Source: Chlamydiales bacterium (GTDB taxonomy: Bacteria; Chlamydiota; Chlamydiia; Chlamydiales; Rhabdochlamydiaceae). From it: a stretch of DNA of 64,000 nt. The notes beneath the pieces are model-generated. The model was not told where the DNA came from, searched no databases, and worked only from the letters and a program-made list of their open reading frames with translations. A program made the position numbers and the translations under genes. This document shows positions 8,041 through 15,970 of the stretch, piece by piece. Within the stretch, counting starts at the first letter, position 1. Each line of letters opens with the position of its first letter. The stretch lies in contig JACPOL010000009.1 of the NCBI GenBank assembly GCA_016185065.1, positions 1 through 64,000 of the forward strand, written 5' to 3'.

Positions 8041-9375
8041 TTAAGAAGTTGTTTTGGTCTCGTCCTTGGACTCTGCTTTAGTCTCAACCTGACTTGTTTC
8101 GTCTTTCTGCTGCAACTTGAGCTGAGATACGCGGCGATGAATCGCCTCTAATACGGAGTCAACGTTTCGTTGAATTAAGACGACGAGTGTTCGTTCGGAT
8201 GTGTAAGCGGGTCTAAGATCCGGGACGAGGAGGCAAGCTACATGCTCAAGCATCTGCTTCTGTGCGATTTCTAGGAAATTCCGGAACTTATCTGCCTTCC
8301 CGTGCTTAGAAGAGAGCCCTTCTCGAGCCGCTTTGTGTGCCTCATAAGAGAATCTGCCGCCGAATTTTTTCACCGCAGAATCTGCAAGCCTCTCCATAAA
8401 ATCGACTAGATCTGGAATGGAGTGTTTATCTACCTCTTCATACACTATTTTTAGTCGCTGATGACTCGGTATATTGTGCACATTATCTTGCATCTTTTTA
8501 ATACACATGTAGATAGATCGATCTACTGAGATATCGCTCTGCATTAATACTTCAGCCTGCAGCTCGAGATATTCGGTGTTGTTGAATAACGTGTTAAGAA
8601 AGCGGGCCACGTGTTGGAGGAGGCCAGAACCAATTAGTGTATCGGGTGTTAGCATACGAGGATTGGCAATATCAAATAGCCTCACGTAGTGGTAGACGAC
8701 ATGTTCTACCCAGGCCTCTTGAGGATGCTGTAAATCAAAAATGATCTCTTGGTTTTTCTCGCTGGCCATCTTCTGGGCAAAGGCGCGAAACTCACTAACG
8801 GCTGCATAGTCGCTTCCATCGTCTATTGAGAAGAAGGATATGCATCGTCTGGTTGCTTCAATCTCAAAAGGTCTGCTTTGCAGTCTAAGACCCAACGTAT
8901 GCGCCATAGACGGTAGATTCTGAGCCTCTTTCTGCAGGGCGCCGCTTACCGCAGGTAGTTTTGGGACTTCTGATGGTTTTGCTGCTTCTGCTGCGGGCTC
9001 TACCGAAGATTTTGCTTCGAGGGCGGCTGGCGCGGTGCTCTGCGGCTGGGGTGCTATTTGTGGAAAAACGGGTCCAGGAGCTCTAGCCTGTGCTGGCGGG
9101 TGAGAAATCATGCGTCCAAGCGCTGCTCGAATGATTTTAACATTTTTACGATCAACACAGTGCGTCGTAAGCAGCGCCTGGATCTTTTTTCTTGTTTCTG
9201 TTGCCGAGTTATTTTGTTCTCTGCACAGAGCGAGAAGTTGTTTTGTGAATGCAAGAGGTAGATCGCCGAGATGCTTCATGGTGTACTTAAAGAGTTTTTC
9301 AAGGGGCTGGCTATCCAGGGAGTATCTATATAGAGCATCGGCATGAGATTTTGAGACGACGGAGAGTGTTGTCAT
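8041..9375 (-). CDS. TraB/Tiki-like paralogue 6, motifs lost
   Basis: 444 aa. The N-terminal module ('LPLAFTKQLLALC') is close to that of 7093-8025, followed by a short Pro/Ala linker and a full-length helical core with 'KKFGGRFSYE' at the position of the family 'KY..FT.DE' segment. The first GxxH position reads 'SFFSIDDGSDY' and the second 'VVLIQRNVDSV', so no catalytic-type motif is left. The tail 'VETKAESKDETKTTS' is the usual Ser/Lys/Glu/Thr repeat. 15 nt separate it from the next gene. Function unknown; family membership rests on shared architecture and the better conserved neighbours. Confidence 0.83.
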   Translation of the reverse strand: MTTLSVVSKSHADALYRYSLDSQPLEKLFKYTMKHLGDLPLAFTKQLLALCREQNNSATETRKKIQALLTTHCVDRKNVKIIRAALGRMISHPPAQARAPGPVFPQIAPQPQSTAPAALEAKSSVEPAAEAAKPSEVPKLPAVSGALQKEAQNLPSMAHTLGLRLQSRPFEIEATRRCISFFSIDDGSDYAAVSEFRAFAQKMASEKNQEIIFDLQHPQEAWVEHVVYHYVRLFDIANPRMLTPDTLIGSGLLQHVARFLNTLFNNTEYLELQAEVLMQSDISVDRSIYMCIKKMQDNVHNIPSHQRLKIVYEEVDKHSIPDLVDFMERLADSAVKKFGGRFSYEAHKAAREGLSSKHGKADKFRNFLEIAQKQMLEHVACLLVPDLRPAYTSERTLVVLIQRNVDSVLEAIHRRVSQLKLQQKDETSQVETKAESKDETKTTS

Positions 9376-9396
9376 AATAACCTTTTATTTAAAAAG

Positions 9397-9443
9397 AGAT
9401 CTATTTTACTAATTTTAGTAATTAAAATGAATAAAATAGATCT
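9397..9443. terminator. AT-rich inverted repeat between two family genes
   Basis: AGATCTATTTTA at 9397-9408 is repeated inverted at 9432-9443 (TAAAATAGATCT) around an AT-rich centre. It lies behind the stop of 9500-10771 and 21 nt ahead of the 8041-9375 start. It could act as a weak terminator or as an operator for the downstream gene; there is no clear T-run. Confidence 0.35.
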
Positions 9444-9499
9444 GAAGGAAAAATTATGAAATTCAAAAAAGTAGAGCTGCAACTTTTAAGTTGAGTTCC

Positions 9500-10771
9500 C
9501 TAGCTCGCTTTGCTGTCGGCCTTGGACTCTGCTTTGGACTCTACTTTGGATTCTGCAGCTTCGGGAGCGCGCAGGAGTTTCAGAACAGGGTCTAGATGCT
9601 TTCTGCCCATAACAACCACCCTTGTAATGGAAAGAGGAATCTCTCGAAGAGCTCCGTCTGCAAGGGAGCGCAGAGCCTTTGCAAAGAAAATATTTCGTCT
9701 TTCCAAGAGAAGCAGAGAGTCAAAGGCTTCGTATAACTCTCTTGATTTGGGCTCACTCAATAAATTGTTTATTACAGCGAGCTCTTTCGTAGAGTAGATC
9801 GATGCGTGTTTTTTCACTAAAGCTATAACCAGCTGAAGTGCAAACTCTCTCACATCTTTGGGAGAGAAGAACTTGATGCCTACTAGTAGTGCCGCGAGAC
9901 TCTTTTTAAAAGCTGCTTCGTCCTGGAGGCCTAGGCGAGCGGCTTGAAAAAATACCTTGGAGAGAGGCGTATCCATACCGTGGATCACACCCAATAAATC
10001 TACAAGCTCTGGTGTATCGTAACTAACATTGAGCAAAAGCACAGAGAAGAAGTCTCTAACTACCTCTTGAACTGCTGAGGAGTAGGTGAAAAGAGGCAGG
10101 TTCTCAACAACGAAGGAGCCTGTATGCAGATGGATGCAATGGAATATAAGTTTTGAAATAGGTTTGTGAACAGGCTCATCCAACCCGAAGATCCAGCTGT
10201 CTGCTTTCACACCATTTTTTTCTCTAAACTGCTTTTCATAAATAGTGCTACGGCAGAGGCTTTCACTGATATCGACCAGTGATGTTGATCTTAATGCGAG
10301 AGCCTTAACCATTACCTCAAATTTTTCATGAGACTCCGTTCCGTGTACCTCTCCAACCAGAACAAATGGCTGCCCGCGAATCTCATGAAAGTGAATGTTT
10401 CTTAAAGCTTCGGGATCGAAACCCGCATCGCGTGCTATTTTCTTTATCAGATTTAGCACGATTTCTCCTCTGGCATATCTATTGAAAGCCTCTGCAATTC
10501 TAGTTTTCAGCTCATCCGGTTTTGAAGATTTGCAGATTTCAATGATCTCGTTTTGTAGATCTTTCGGAAGGTAGCGCTCTCTTCGGCCTCTTCGCCCAAG
10601 CTCTTGAACTTCAAACAGCGCTGCGACCGACGTGTGGGGCTCTTTTGCTCCTGTTGTCACTTCGACCACAGTTTTATATACAGCTTGCCGAGTCAGTTTC
10701 ATGGGAAACAGAGCGGCATACTCCTCCATCGAATACTCTTTAACAGAAGACGTTGCAGAAGCGGTTGTCAT
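9500..10771 (-). CDS. TraB/Tiki-like paralogue 7, both GxxH motifs present
   Basis: 423 aa and one of three members with intact motifs. The N-terminal module spans ~67-105 ('YLPKDLQNEIIEIC'). The first motif is GEVH (~140-143) after a hydrophobic strand ('FVLV'); a conserved Glu follows at ~170, then 'SWIFGLDEP'. 'IYSTKELAVINNLLSEP' is the shared C-terminal helix, and the second motif GRKH (~389-392) follows strand 'RVVVM'. Paired GxxH motifs plus a Glu are the hallmark of TraB/PrgY, Tiki, ChaN and EreA-type proteins, where they bind metal or act as esterase/protease; the assignment here is by motif only. The tail is four Glu/Asp-Ser-Lys repeats. GGAG lies about 11 nt before the ATG. No Sec signal peptide. 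Confidence 0.87.
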   Translation of the reverse strand: MTTASATSSVKEYSMEEYAALFPMKLTRQAVYKTVVEVTTGAKEPHTSVAALFEVQELGRRGRRERYLPKDLQNEIIEICKSSKPDELKTRIAEAFNRYARGEIVLNLIKKIARDAGFDPEALRNIHFHEIRGQPFVLVGEVHGTESHEKFEVMVKALALRSTSLVDISESLCRSTIYEKQFREKNGVKADSWIFGLDEPVHKPISKLIFHCIHLHTGSFVVENLPLFTYSSAVQEVVRDFFSVLLLNVSYDTPELVDLLGVIHGMDTPLSKVFFQAARLGLQDEAAFKKSLAALLVGIKFFSPKDVREFALQLVIALVKKHASIYSTKELAVINNLLSEPKSRELYEAFDSLLLLERRNIFFAKALRSLADGALREIPLSITRVVVMGRKHLDPVLKLLRAPEAAESKVESKAESKADSKAS

Positions 10772-10843
10772 AGGCGAAGATCTCCAAAAAGTGCGGACAG
10801 CTTACCACCCAGAAGAGTTATAATTAATTAAATTAATCTTTTA

Positions 10844-10894
10844 TGGAGTGCGGCGACCCGGCGCCGCTCTTCTCGAGATCGACCAGGCGATCTC
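10844..10894. repeat. Family C half-element, copy C4
   Basis: A left half of the family C palindrome: TGGAGTGCGGCGACC, CGGCGCCGCT and then GATCGACC..GGCGATCTCTC, as in the full copies at 25002, 33627 and 36956. The right half is missing; the copy ends 1 nt before the stop codon (10896-10898) of the TraB-like gene on the minus strand, so the element may have been truncated against, or have replaced, that gene's 3' flank. Confidence 0.75.
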
Positions 10895-10895
10895 T

Positions 10896-12185
10896 CTACG
10901 CTTTGCCGTCGCCCTTGGACTCTGCTTTGGATTCAGTCTTAGATGCAGCCTTGGACTCTGCTGAAGAAGAGCCTTTTATCATATTGATGATTCCTTTTAC
11001 GTGGTCATATCCCACTGTAACTACTCGGACCTTGTCGGAAGGGACCGGCAGCTCAGATGAGCAGAGCACCTTTGCAAAGTGAGCATCTCTTTTGCGACGA
11101 GCAACAAGATCAGCAAATTTTTCAAAATAATCATGATATGTTTTGGTAAAGACACCGCATTGGAGAAAGCCCCACATTGCCCAGTACTCATCCCTTGTGA
11201 AGTGTTGTCGATACTTATCAAGGGCGAAAGAGGTGAGTTTTTTCAGCAGCTCTGTTACCTCTTTGTGTGAATGGTTCCCTTCAAATTTCTCTAGAAGCGC
11301 TATCTGTCTGGCAACGTTTGCAAGAAAAAGCTGATTTTTAATGCTGTCGATCTTGCTGTAGATTGGGCATTCAGAAGAAATCGATTTTCCTTCCTCTTTT
11401 CCAAACTCTTCCCATAATCTGATAAAGAATGGGTCGGTTGCTAAGAGGTCAAAAATTGATGCTAGAGAATCGAATGGTGAGGAAGAGGGGCTTATCTTCC
11501 CTGCCTCTGACGACTCAGCCGTATATTTAACGAGCTGCGCCAAACAGCAAGTGACAGGATCTTCTAAACCAAATAGCCAGAGATCTCCACGGTCTAAACA
11601 CTTTCTGAAGTGCGTTTCATGCAGCGGGTCGCGCGCTACACCTTCACGTATAAGGACAACATCTCGTTGTAACATGGAAGCAAATATTGTCGCAGATAAT
11701 TGAGTGTGACGCATCTCTTCATGCGTTTCTCCCACCAGTATAAAGCGTTTGCCATTGATGATAACCGGTACGAGATCGCTCAACTCTTTTTCATTCAAGC
11801 CAGCTTTTTTTGCATTCAGAAGAAGTGTTCGATACTCTCTCCAATTGCAACTTGTAACCACTTCAATCTGATCGCCAGCTTTTGCAGTTAAGGCCTCTTT
11901 TGCGGGAGCCGCGGCTTCAGGAGCAGCCTCTAAAACTTTTGCGCCGTAATACTCTTCGAATTTCGTCTTAACTTTTGCTTGTAGGTCGCTTAGATCGCCA
12001 TTGAAGAGATCGACGATCCTGCTTTGCAGGAAGATAGGCAGATACGACTGTCCGTCGTCTGTTGCCTTTTTTAAGAGCGCTTCTAACTTAGCTTTTGGCG
12101 CCTCGTCTGCTGCCACTTCTAAAACCGCACTCAATTTAACTTGTACGGCTCTAATATCGAGTCTAACTTGTGATATGGATGTCAT
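10896..12185 (-). CDS. TraB/Tiki-like paralogue 8, both GxxH motifs present
   Basis: 429 aa, the clearest family member. N-terminal module at ~48-80 ('YLPIFLQSRIVDLF', 'EEYYG'). Core: strand 'KRFILV', GETH at 152-155, Glu181 in 'LIREG', then 'WLFGLEDP' at 203-210. 'KYRQHFTRDE' marks the C-terminal helical part and GYDH at 392-395 follows strand 'VRVVTV'. This spacing and pairing resemble TraB/Tiki superfamily enzymes; the true reaction is unknown. The tail is a Ser-Lys-Glu repeat. GGAG lies 5 nt before the ATG. First of the minus-strand array; the AT-rich 91 bp upstream can hold its promoter. Nearest relative in the window is 20527-21834. Confidence 0.88.
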   Translation of the reverse strand: MTSISQVRLDIRAVQVKLSAVLEVAADEAPKAKLEALLKKATDDGQSYLPIFLQSRIVDLFNGDLSDLQAKVKTKFEEYYGAKVLEAAPEAAAPAKEALTAKAGDQIEVVTSCNWREYRTLLLNAKKAGLNEKELSDLVPVIINGKRFILVGETHEEMRHTQLSATIFASMLQRDVVLIREGVARDPLHETHFRKCLDRGDLWLFGLEDPVTCCLAQLVKYTAESSEAGKISPSSSPFDSLASIFDLLATDPFFIRLWEEFGKEEGKSISSECPIYSKIDSIKNQLFLANVARQIALLEKFEGNHSHKEVTELLKKLTSFALDKYRQHFTRDEYWAMWGFLQCGVFTKTYHDYFEKFADLVARRKRDAHFAKVLCSSELPVPSDKVRVVTVGYDHVKGIINMIKGSSSAESKAASKTESKAESKGDGKA

Positions 12186-12276
12186 AAAGCTCCGTTATTT
12201 TAAAAAATAATAGAGACAATTGTAATCTATTGAAGCGTTTTTGTAATTAACTAAAAAAAGCCGCAAGAGGCAGAGG

Positions 12277-13197
12277 TTAAGCTGTTTGGGTATAGCCCTG
12301 TTTGAGCTCAGCTTGATAGACGAGAAAGAGGCCGACGGAGACGACGGCTGTAGAGAGGAAGATCGTCCAGGAGATAGGCTCTCCGAAGAAGATGGAAGCG
12401 GTGAGTGAGGCGAAGATGGGGCTTAAGAGACCTACGAAAGAGAGGAAGGTCGCTGTGAAGCGCTTTAGGAGGTAGCCGTAGAGGTTGTAGCAGAGAAGGT
12501 TGGAGATAACGGTCATCGCAAGAGTGGTTTTTAGGAATACGCTTGTGCCGCCCTCTGCAATCGGAAGGGGAGTCCAGCTATCTGTGAAGAGGGAGTGAAC
12601 GAGCGCGATTCCTCCGCCGAGGAGCATGCTTGTTCCGTTGGCCATAAGAGGAGAGACGGCCGAATCTTTAACGACGAGTCTAAGCAGGACCCAGCCGTAG
12701 ACGGAGCAGAGAGCAGCGCCCATGATGGCAAGGGTTGGCCAGGAGAAGAAGGCGAAGGCGTTCAAGAGATCTTCAGCACCTGTTTGCGAGAGAAGAACGG
12801 GAAGAAACCCGACAAAGCCGATGAGGAGGCCGAGCCATTTGGTGCGGTTCATCTTCTCTTTAAAGTGGATATAAGAGAAGAGGGCGGCAAAGAAGGGGGA
12901 GAGGCTATAGAGGAAGCAGGTCTTTGCGGCTGAGAGGTACTGGAGGCCCCAGAATTCTAAAATATTTGTTAGATAGATGCTAAAGAAGGCGAGGATCGAG
13001 AGGGAGAGTAGCTGTTTGAGGGTTATCTTTAGCGATGTGCGCTTAGCGATAGCAAGATATGCCAGAATCAGCACGCCTGCAAGAGCCATTCTGAACCCCG
13101 TGAGGAAGATCGGCGGCGAGTGCTGGAGAGCCACTTTTCCCAGGGAAAAGACGCTCGACCAGGTGGCGTACATGAAGACGACTAGGATAATTGACAT
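12277..13197 (-). CDS. EamA/DMT-family transporter
   Basis: 306 aa with about ten hydrophobic segments forming two EamA repeats: the first starts 'YATWSSVFSLGKVAL', with Pro-rich helix ends ('PPIFLTGFRMALAG'); the second ends 'FFGEPISWTIFLSTAVVSVGLFLVY'. Such ten-helix drug/metabolite transporters export or take up small metabolites across the inner membrane; substrate cannot be read from sequence. Chlamydiae use relatives to import host metabolites such as S-adenosylmethionine, so import is a possibility. Standalone, divergent from mdh. The Shine-Dalgarno sequence is weak. Confidence 0.88.
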   Translation of the reverse strand: MSIILVVFMYATWSSVFSLGKVALQHSPPIFLTGFRMALAGVLILAYLAIAKRTSLKITLKQLLSLSILAFFSIYLTNILEFWGLQYLSAAKTCFLYSLSPFFAALFSYIHFKEKMNRTKWLGLLIGFVGFLPVLLSQTGAEDLLNAFAFFSWPTLAIMGAALCSVYGWVLLRLVVKDSAVSPLMANGTSMLLGGGIALVHSLFTDSWTPLPIAEGGTSVFLKTTLAMTVISNLLCYNLYGYLLKRFTATFLSFVGLLSPIFASLTASIFFGEPISWTIFLSTAVVSVGLFLVYQAELKQGYTQTA

Positions 13198-13331
13198 ATA
13201 GGTATAGATGATACCACGTCTTGCTGCTAAAGATCAATTTTTAAAAAAGCATACTGAAATTTTTTCTTTGCATTTCCTTGCGAAATATGAGGGGCATTCC
13301 TAGAATCCGGAATATAGCGGAGATACTCATA

Positions 13332-14330
13332 GTGAAACCTTTAAAGCGAATTGCAGTCACAGGCGGGGCGGGGCAGATCGCCTATAGCCTACTCTTTAGA
13401 ATCGCCTCGGGAGAGGTCTTTGGTGCGGATCAGCCGATCGCACTTCATATCTTGGAAATAGAGAGCTCAATACCGGCGCTTCAGGGCGTGGTGATGGAGC
13501 TTGAGGATTGCGCCTTTCCTCTTTTGAAAGAGATCAACATCGGCAGCGATCCCTTCAAAGTTTTCGAAGGGGTAAACTGCGCTCTTCTCGTCGGTGCGAA
13601 GCCCCGCGGCCCTGGGATGGAGAGAAAGGACCTTCTCAACGAGAATGGCAAAATTTTTATTAGCCAGGGCAAGGCTTTAAATGATGTAGCAGCAAAAGAT
13701 CTCGTCGTGCTCGTCGTGGGAAACCCATGCAATACTAACTGCCTGATCACACTTAAGAACGCCCCAAAAAAGGATTCAACACGCTTTTTTGCAATGACCG
13801 TGCTCGATCAGAATAGAGCAACAGCGATGCTGGCAAAAAAGGCAGGGGTCGGTGTGGATGCGGTTGAGCGTGTGACCATCTGGGGGAACCATTCAGCAAC
13901 TCAGGTCCCAGATTTTGTACACGCCACTATTTCAGGCAAACCCGCTACTGAAGTGATTAAAGATCGGAAGTGGCTCGACCAGGAGTTCATCCCAAGAGTG
14001 CAGAAGCGAGGCGCCGAAGTGATTGCAGCGCGCGGCAAATCGTCGGCTGCATCTGCGGCAAATGCGATTCTAGATACCGTGCGTCTGCTCTACCGTCCCA
14101 CACCTAAAGGTCTCTGGTTTTCTGCAGCATTTCTCTCAGATGGCAACACCTACGGGGTGAAAGAGGGGCTCGTCTTCTCCTTCCCATGCAGATCTCTTGG
14201 AGAAGGCCGCGTAGAGATCGTTAAAGATCTCGCTTGGGACTCTCTTCTGAAAGAGAGAATCGCACTCACAGAAAAAGAACTGCTCGAAGAGCGCGAGCTT
14301 GTAATGCCGCTCCTCCTTCAAGGAAAATAG
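13332..14330 (+). CDS. mdh: Malate dehydrogenase
   Basis: Oxidises malate to oxaloacetate with NAD in the TCA cycle. The start is taken as GTG 13332 (GGAGA ~9 nt upstream), giving 332 residues and the usual N-terminus right at the dinucleotide fold '[15 protein letters not shown]'; ATG at 13278 would add 18 residues with no counterpart in the family. Visible motifs: '[12 protein letters not shown]' (substrate-binding Arg and loop), 'VVGNPCNTN', 'LDQNRA' (catalytic Asp and Arg) and 'WGNHS' (catalytic His). The type is the ~330-residue form found in Chlamydia and proteobacteria. Citrate synthase follows 9 nt downstream, so the two form an operon. Confidence 0.96.
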   Translation: MKPLKRIAVTGGAGQIAYSLLFRIASGEVFGADQPIALHILEIESSIPALQGVVMELEDCAFPLLKEINIGSDPFKVFEGVNCALLVGAKPRGPGMERKDLLNENGKIFISQGKALNDVAAKDLVVLVVGNPCNTNCLITLKNAPKKDSTRFFAMTVLDQNRATAMLAKKAGVGVDAVERVTIWGNHSATQVPDFVHATISGKPATEVIKDRKWLDQEFIPRVQKRGAEVIAARGKSSAASAANAILDTVRLLYRPTPKGLWFSAAFLSDGNTYGVKEGLVFSFPCRSLGEGRVEIVKDLAWDSLLKERIALTEKELLEERELVMPLLLQGK

Positions 14331-14339
14331 AGGCCAAAA

Positions 14340-15503
14340 ATGTCTGAAGAAGTTCTCTTTCAAGTTACAAAAGATAAGCTGGAGACTGGGCTCCGGGGAG
14401 TGCCAGTAGGCTACTGCACCACATCTCACGTCGATCCTGAAAAGGGGCTCTTCTACATCGACAAGCGAGTCGCAGAGGTCGCCTCTTGGGAGCCGCAGAG
14501 AGTGATCTATCTTCTCTACTACGGACGCGAGGGCTCAGAGAAAGAGGTCGCAGACTTCTCGGCAGACTTGCAAAAACGAGCGACCTGCTCCAAAGAGGTC
14601 ATTCAGCACATCTACGCTCTTCCTCGCAAAGGGCATCCGATGGAGATCTTCTCTTGCGCACTCCAGATTCTAGGAATGTTTGAGAGCGCAGGGGACTACC
14701 GTCAAGACTGCCTCAACCTAATTGCAAAAGCACCACACCTCGTTGCAGCTGTAATTAACCACCATGCGGGCTGGGGAGAGACTCCTACCCCTCAGAGCAA
14801 TCTGGGCTACATGGAGAATTTCACCCAGATGGTGCGCGCTCCTAAAGCCAATGCAAAAGAGCTTCTCAATCCCTTCAAACTCTTCAACATCCTCCACTAC
14901 GACCATGGAGGTGGAAACCTCTCTACATTTGTGGGCAAGGCCGTCGCTTCAAGTCTGGAAGATATGTATGGGTCGATCTCGTCGGCGATGTGCGCCTTAG
15001 CTGGTCCTCGCCACGGAAGAGCCAATCAGGACTGCCTCGAGTTCGTTCAGCTCGTGCTCAAGGAGCTCGGCGAGAATGCAACTGCAAAGCAGGTTGAGAA
15101 CCTCATTCGTCAGCGCCTGGAGAAGAACCAGCTCGTATTCGGCTTCGGACACGCAGTCCTGCGCGTTGAAGATGCAAGAGCCACCGTCTTCTACGAGTAC
15201 GCCCAGAAGCACTTCTCGAGCCATCCACTCGTCAAGATCGCGCTTCTTCTGCGCACAGAAGGGTCGAAGGTCCTCGCAGAGAATCCCAAGATCTCAGATC
15301 CCCACCCAAACGTCGATGCCATGTCAGGTACAGTCCTTACCGCAGCCGGCTTCCCCTATCCAGAATACTACACCGTTCTCTTCGGCCTCTCCCGCATCGT
15401 CGGCATCGCCATCCAGATCGTCTACGAGCGCTGCGAAGCCCGCGGCGGCAAGGGCACCCCCATCGTCCGCCCCAAATACCTCTACAAGCCCCGCTCCCCC
15501 TAA
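14340..15503 (+). CDS. gltA: Citrate synthase, mitochondrial-like type
   Basis: Condenses oxaloacetate, the product of the upstream Mdh, with acetyl-CoA. 387 aa. Active-site residues are in place: His in 'GPRHG' (~223-226), His271 in 'FGFGHAVLR' and Asp326 in 'NVDAMSG'; the oxaloacetate-binding region reads 'LHYDHGGGN'. The 'GHAVLR', 'NVDAMSG' and 'YYTVLFGLSR' signatures match the eukaryotic mitochondrial form better than hexameric bacterial GltA, a type also known from some bacteria such as Geobacter. Chlamydiaceae lack citrate synthase, so this argues for a more complete TCA cycle. Strong hairpin terminator just behind it. Confidence 0.96.
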   Translation: MSEEVLFQVTKDKLETGLRGVPVGYCTTSHVDPEKGLFYIDKRVAEVASWEPQRVIYLLYYGREGSEKEVADFSADLQKRATCSKEVIQHIYALPRKGHPMEIFSCALQILGMFESAGDYRQDCLNLIAKAPHLVAAVINHHAGWGETPTPQSNLGYMENFTQMVRAPKANAKELLNPFKLFNILHYDHGGGNLSTFVGKAVASSLEDMYGSISSAMCALAGPRHGRANQDCLEFVQLVLKELGENATAKQVENLIRQRLEKNQLVFGFGHAVLRVEDARATVFYEYAQKHFSSHPLVKIALLLRTEGSKVLAENPKISDPHPNVDAMSGTVLTAAGFPYPEYYTVLFGLSRIVGIAIQIVYERCEARGGKGTPIVRPKYLYKPRSP

Positions 15504-15510
15504 ACCTAAC

Positions 15511-15546
15511 GCGTAGTTTTCCCAAGCGAAAACTACGCAATGTTTT
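15511..15546 (+). terminator. Rho-independent terminator of mdh-gltA
   Basis: GCGTAGTTTTC and GAAAACTACGC (15511-15521 and 15528-15538) form an 11-bp stem 8 nt after the gltA stop, followed by a T-run at 15542-15546. Confidence 0.8.
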
Positions 15547-15548
15547 TA

Positions 15549-15914
15549 CGTTTGTAATTAGTTGAATAGACATGTCGGGTAGGCCAGGAGAAAGCTACGC
15601 TTTCGCTCGGGGCCTCCCTGCGACCCTCTTGCGCTGCATACGAAAGAAGGGGATCGGGCACCGGCACGGGCACGCACACGTTCACGAAAGAAAGGCGGGA
15701 GAGGAGAATCGGGCACGCTCTTCTTTTTTCCCTCTTCCGTGTCCCCTCCCTTTCTTTCTTTCGTGAACTTGCCCGTGTGCGTGCCCGCGCCCGATCTTCT
15801 CTCTCCTCTCATTATCTACAACTGCGACTGGACGCGAAAGGGACCCGCGCTGGCAAGCGTGGGATGAGCGCCTCGAGCAGCCTACCCGACATGTCTCTTC
15901 AGACAATTACAAAC
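15549..15914. repeat. Family B element, composite nested inverted repeat (B1)
   Basis: Outer inverted ends contain AGACATGTCGGGTAGGC (15568-15584 and, inverted, 15880-15896), extended outwards by a second matching block with TTTGTAATT. Inside is a second long inverted repeat (~50 bp arms) around 15652-15800, starting GATCGGGCACCGGCACGGG and returning as CCCGTGTGCGTGCCCGC, with GAAAGAAAGG/CCTTTCTTTC-type sequence between. The left ~50 bp recurs inverted at 33763-33816. No convincing coding sequence; the open frames here are a by-product of the repeat. Confidence 0.75.
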
Positions 15915-15926
15915 TTAAAAAACAAG

Positions 15927-15963
15927 AAGCGTAATTTTTCGCTAAGAAAAAATACGCTTTTTT
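15927..15963 (-). terminator. Bidirectional hairpin behind the lysozyme-like gene
   Basis: AAGCGTA..TTTTTC and AAAAA..TACGCTT form a stem between 15927 and 15958, with a T-run on each strand. It lies 8 nt beyond the stop of 15971-16741 on the minus strand. The stem resembles the gltA terminator on the other side of element B1. Confidence 0.65.
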
Positions 15964-15970
15964 GTGTGTA

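Noticed and set aside
1032..12185. Conjugative-transfer TraB (type IV secretion) genes
   Set aside because: The similarity is to the TraB/PrgY/Tiki enzyme-like family with paired GxxH motifs, not to the conjugation pilus-assembly TraB; no transfer genes are nearby.
13278..13331. ATG 13278 as the start of mdh
   Set aside because: It adds 18 residues before the Rossmann strand that the family does not have; GTG 13332 has a ribosome site at suitable distance.
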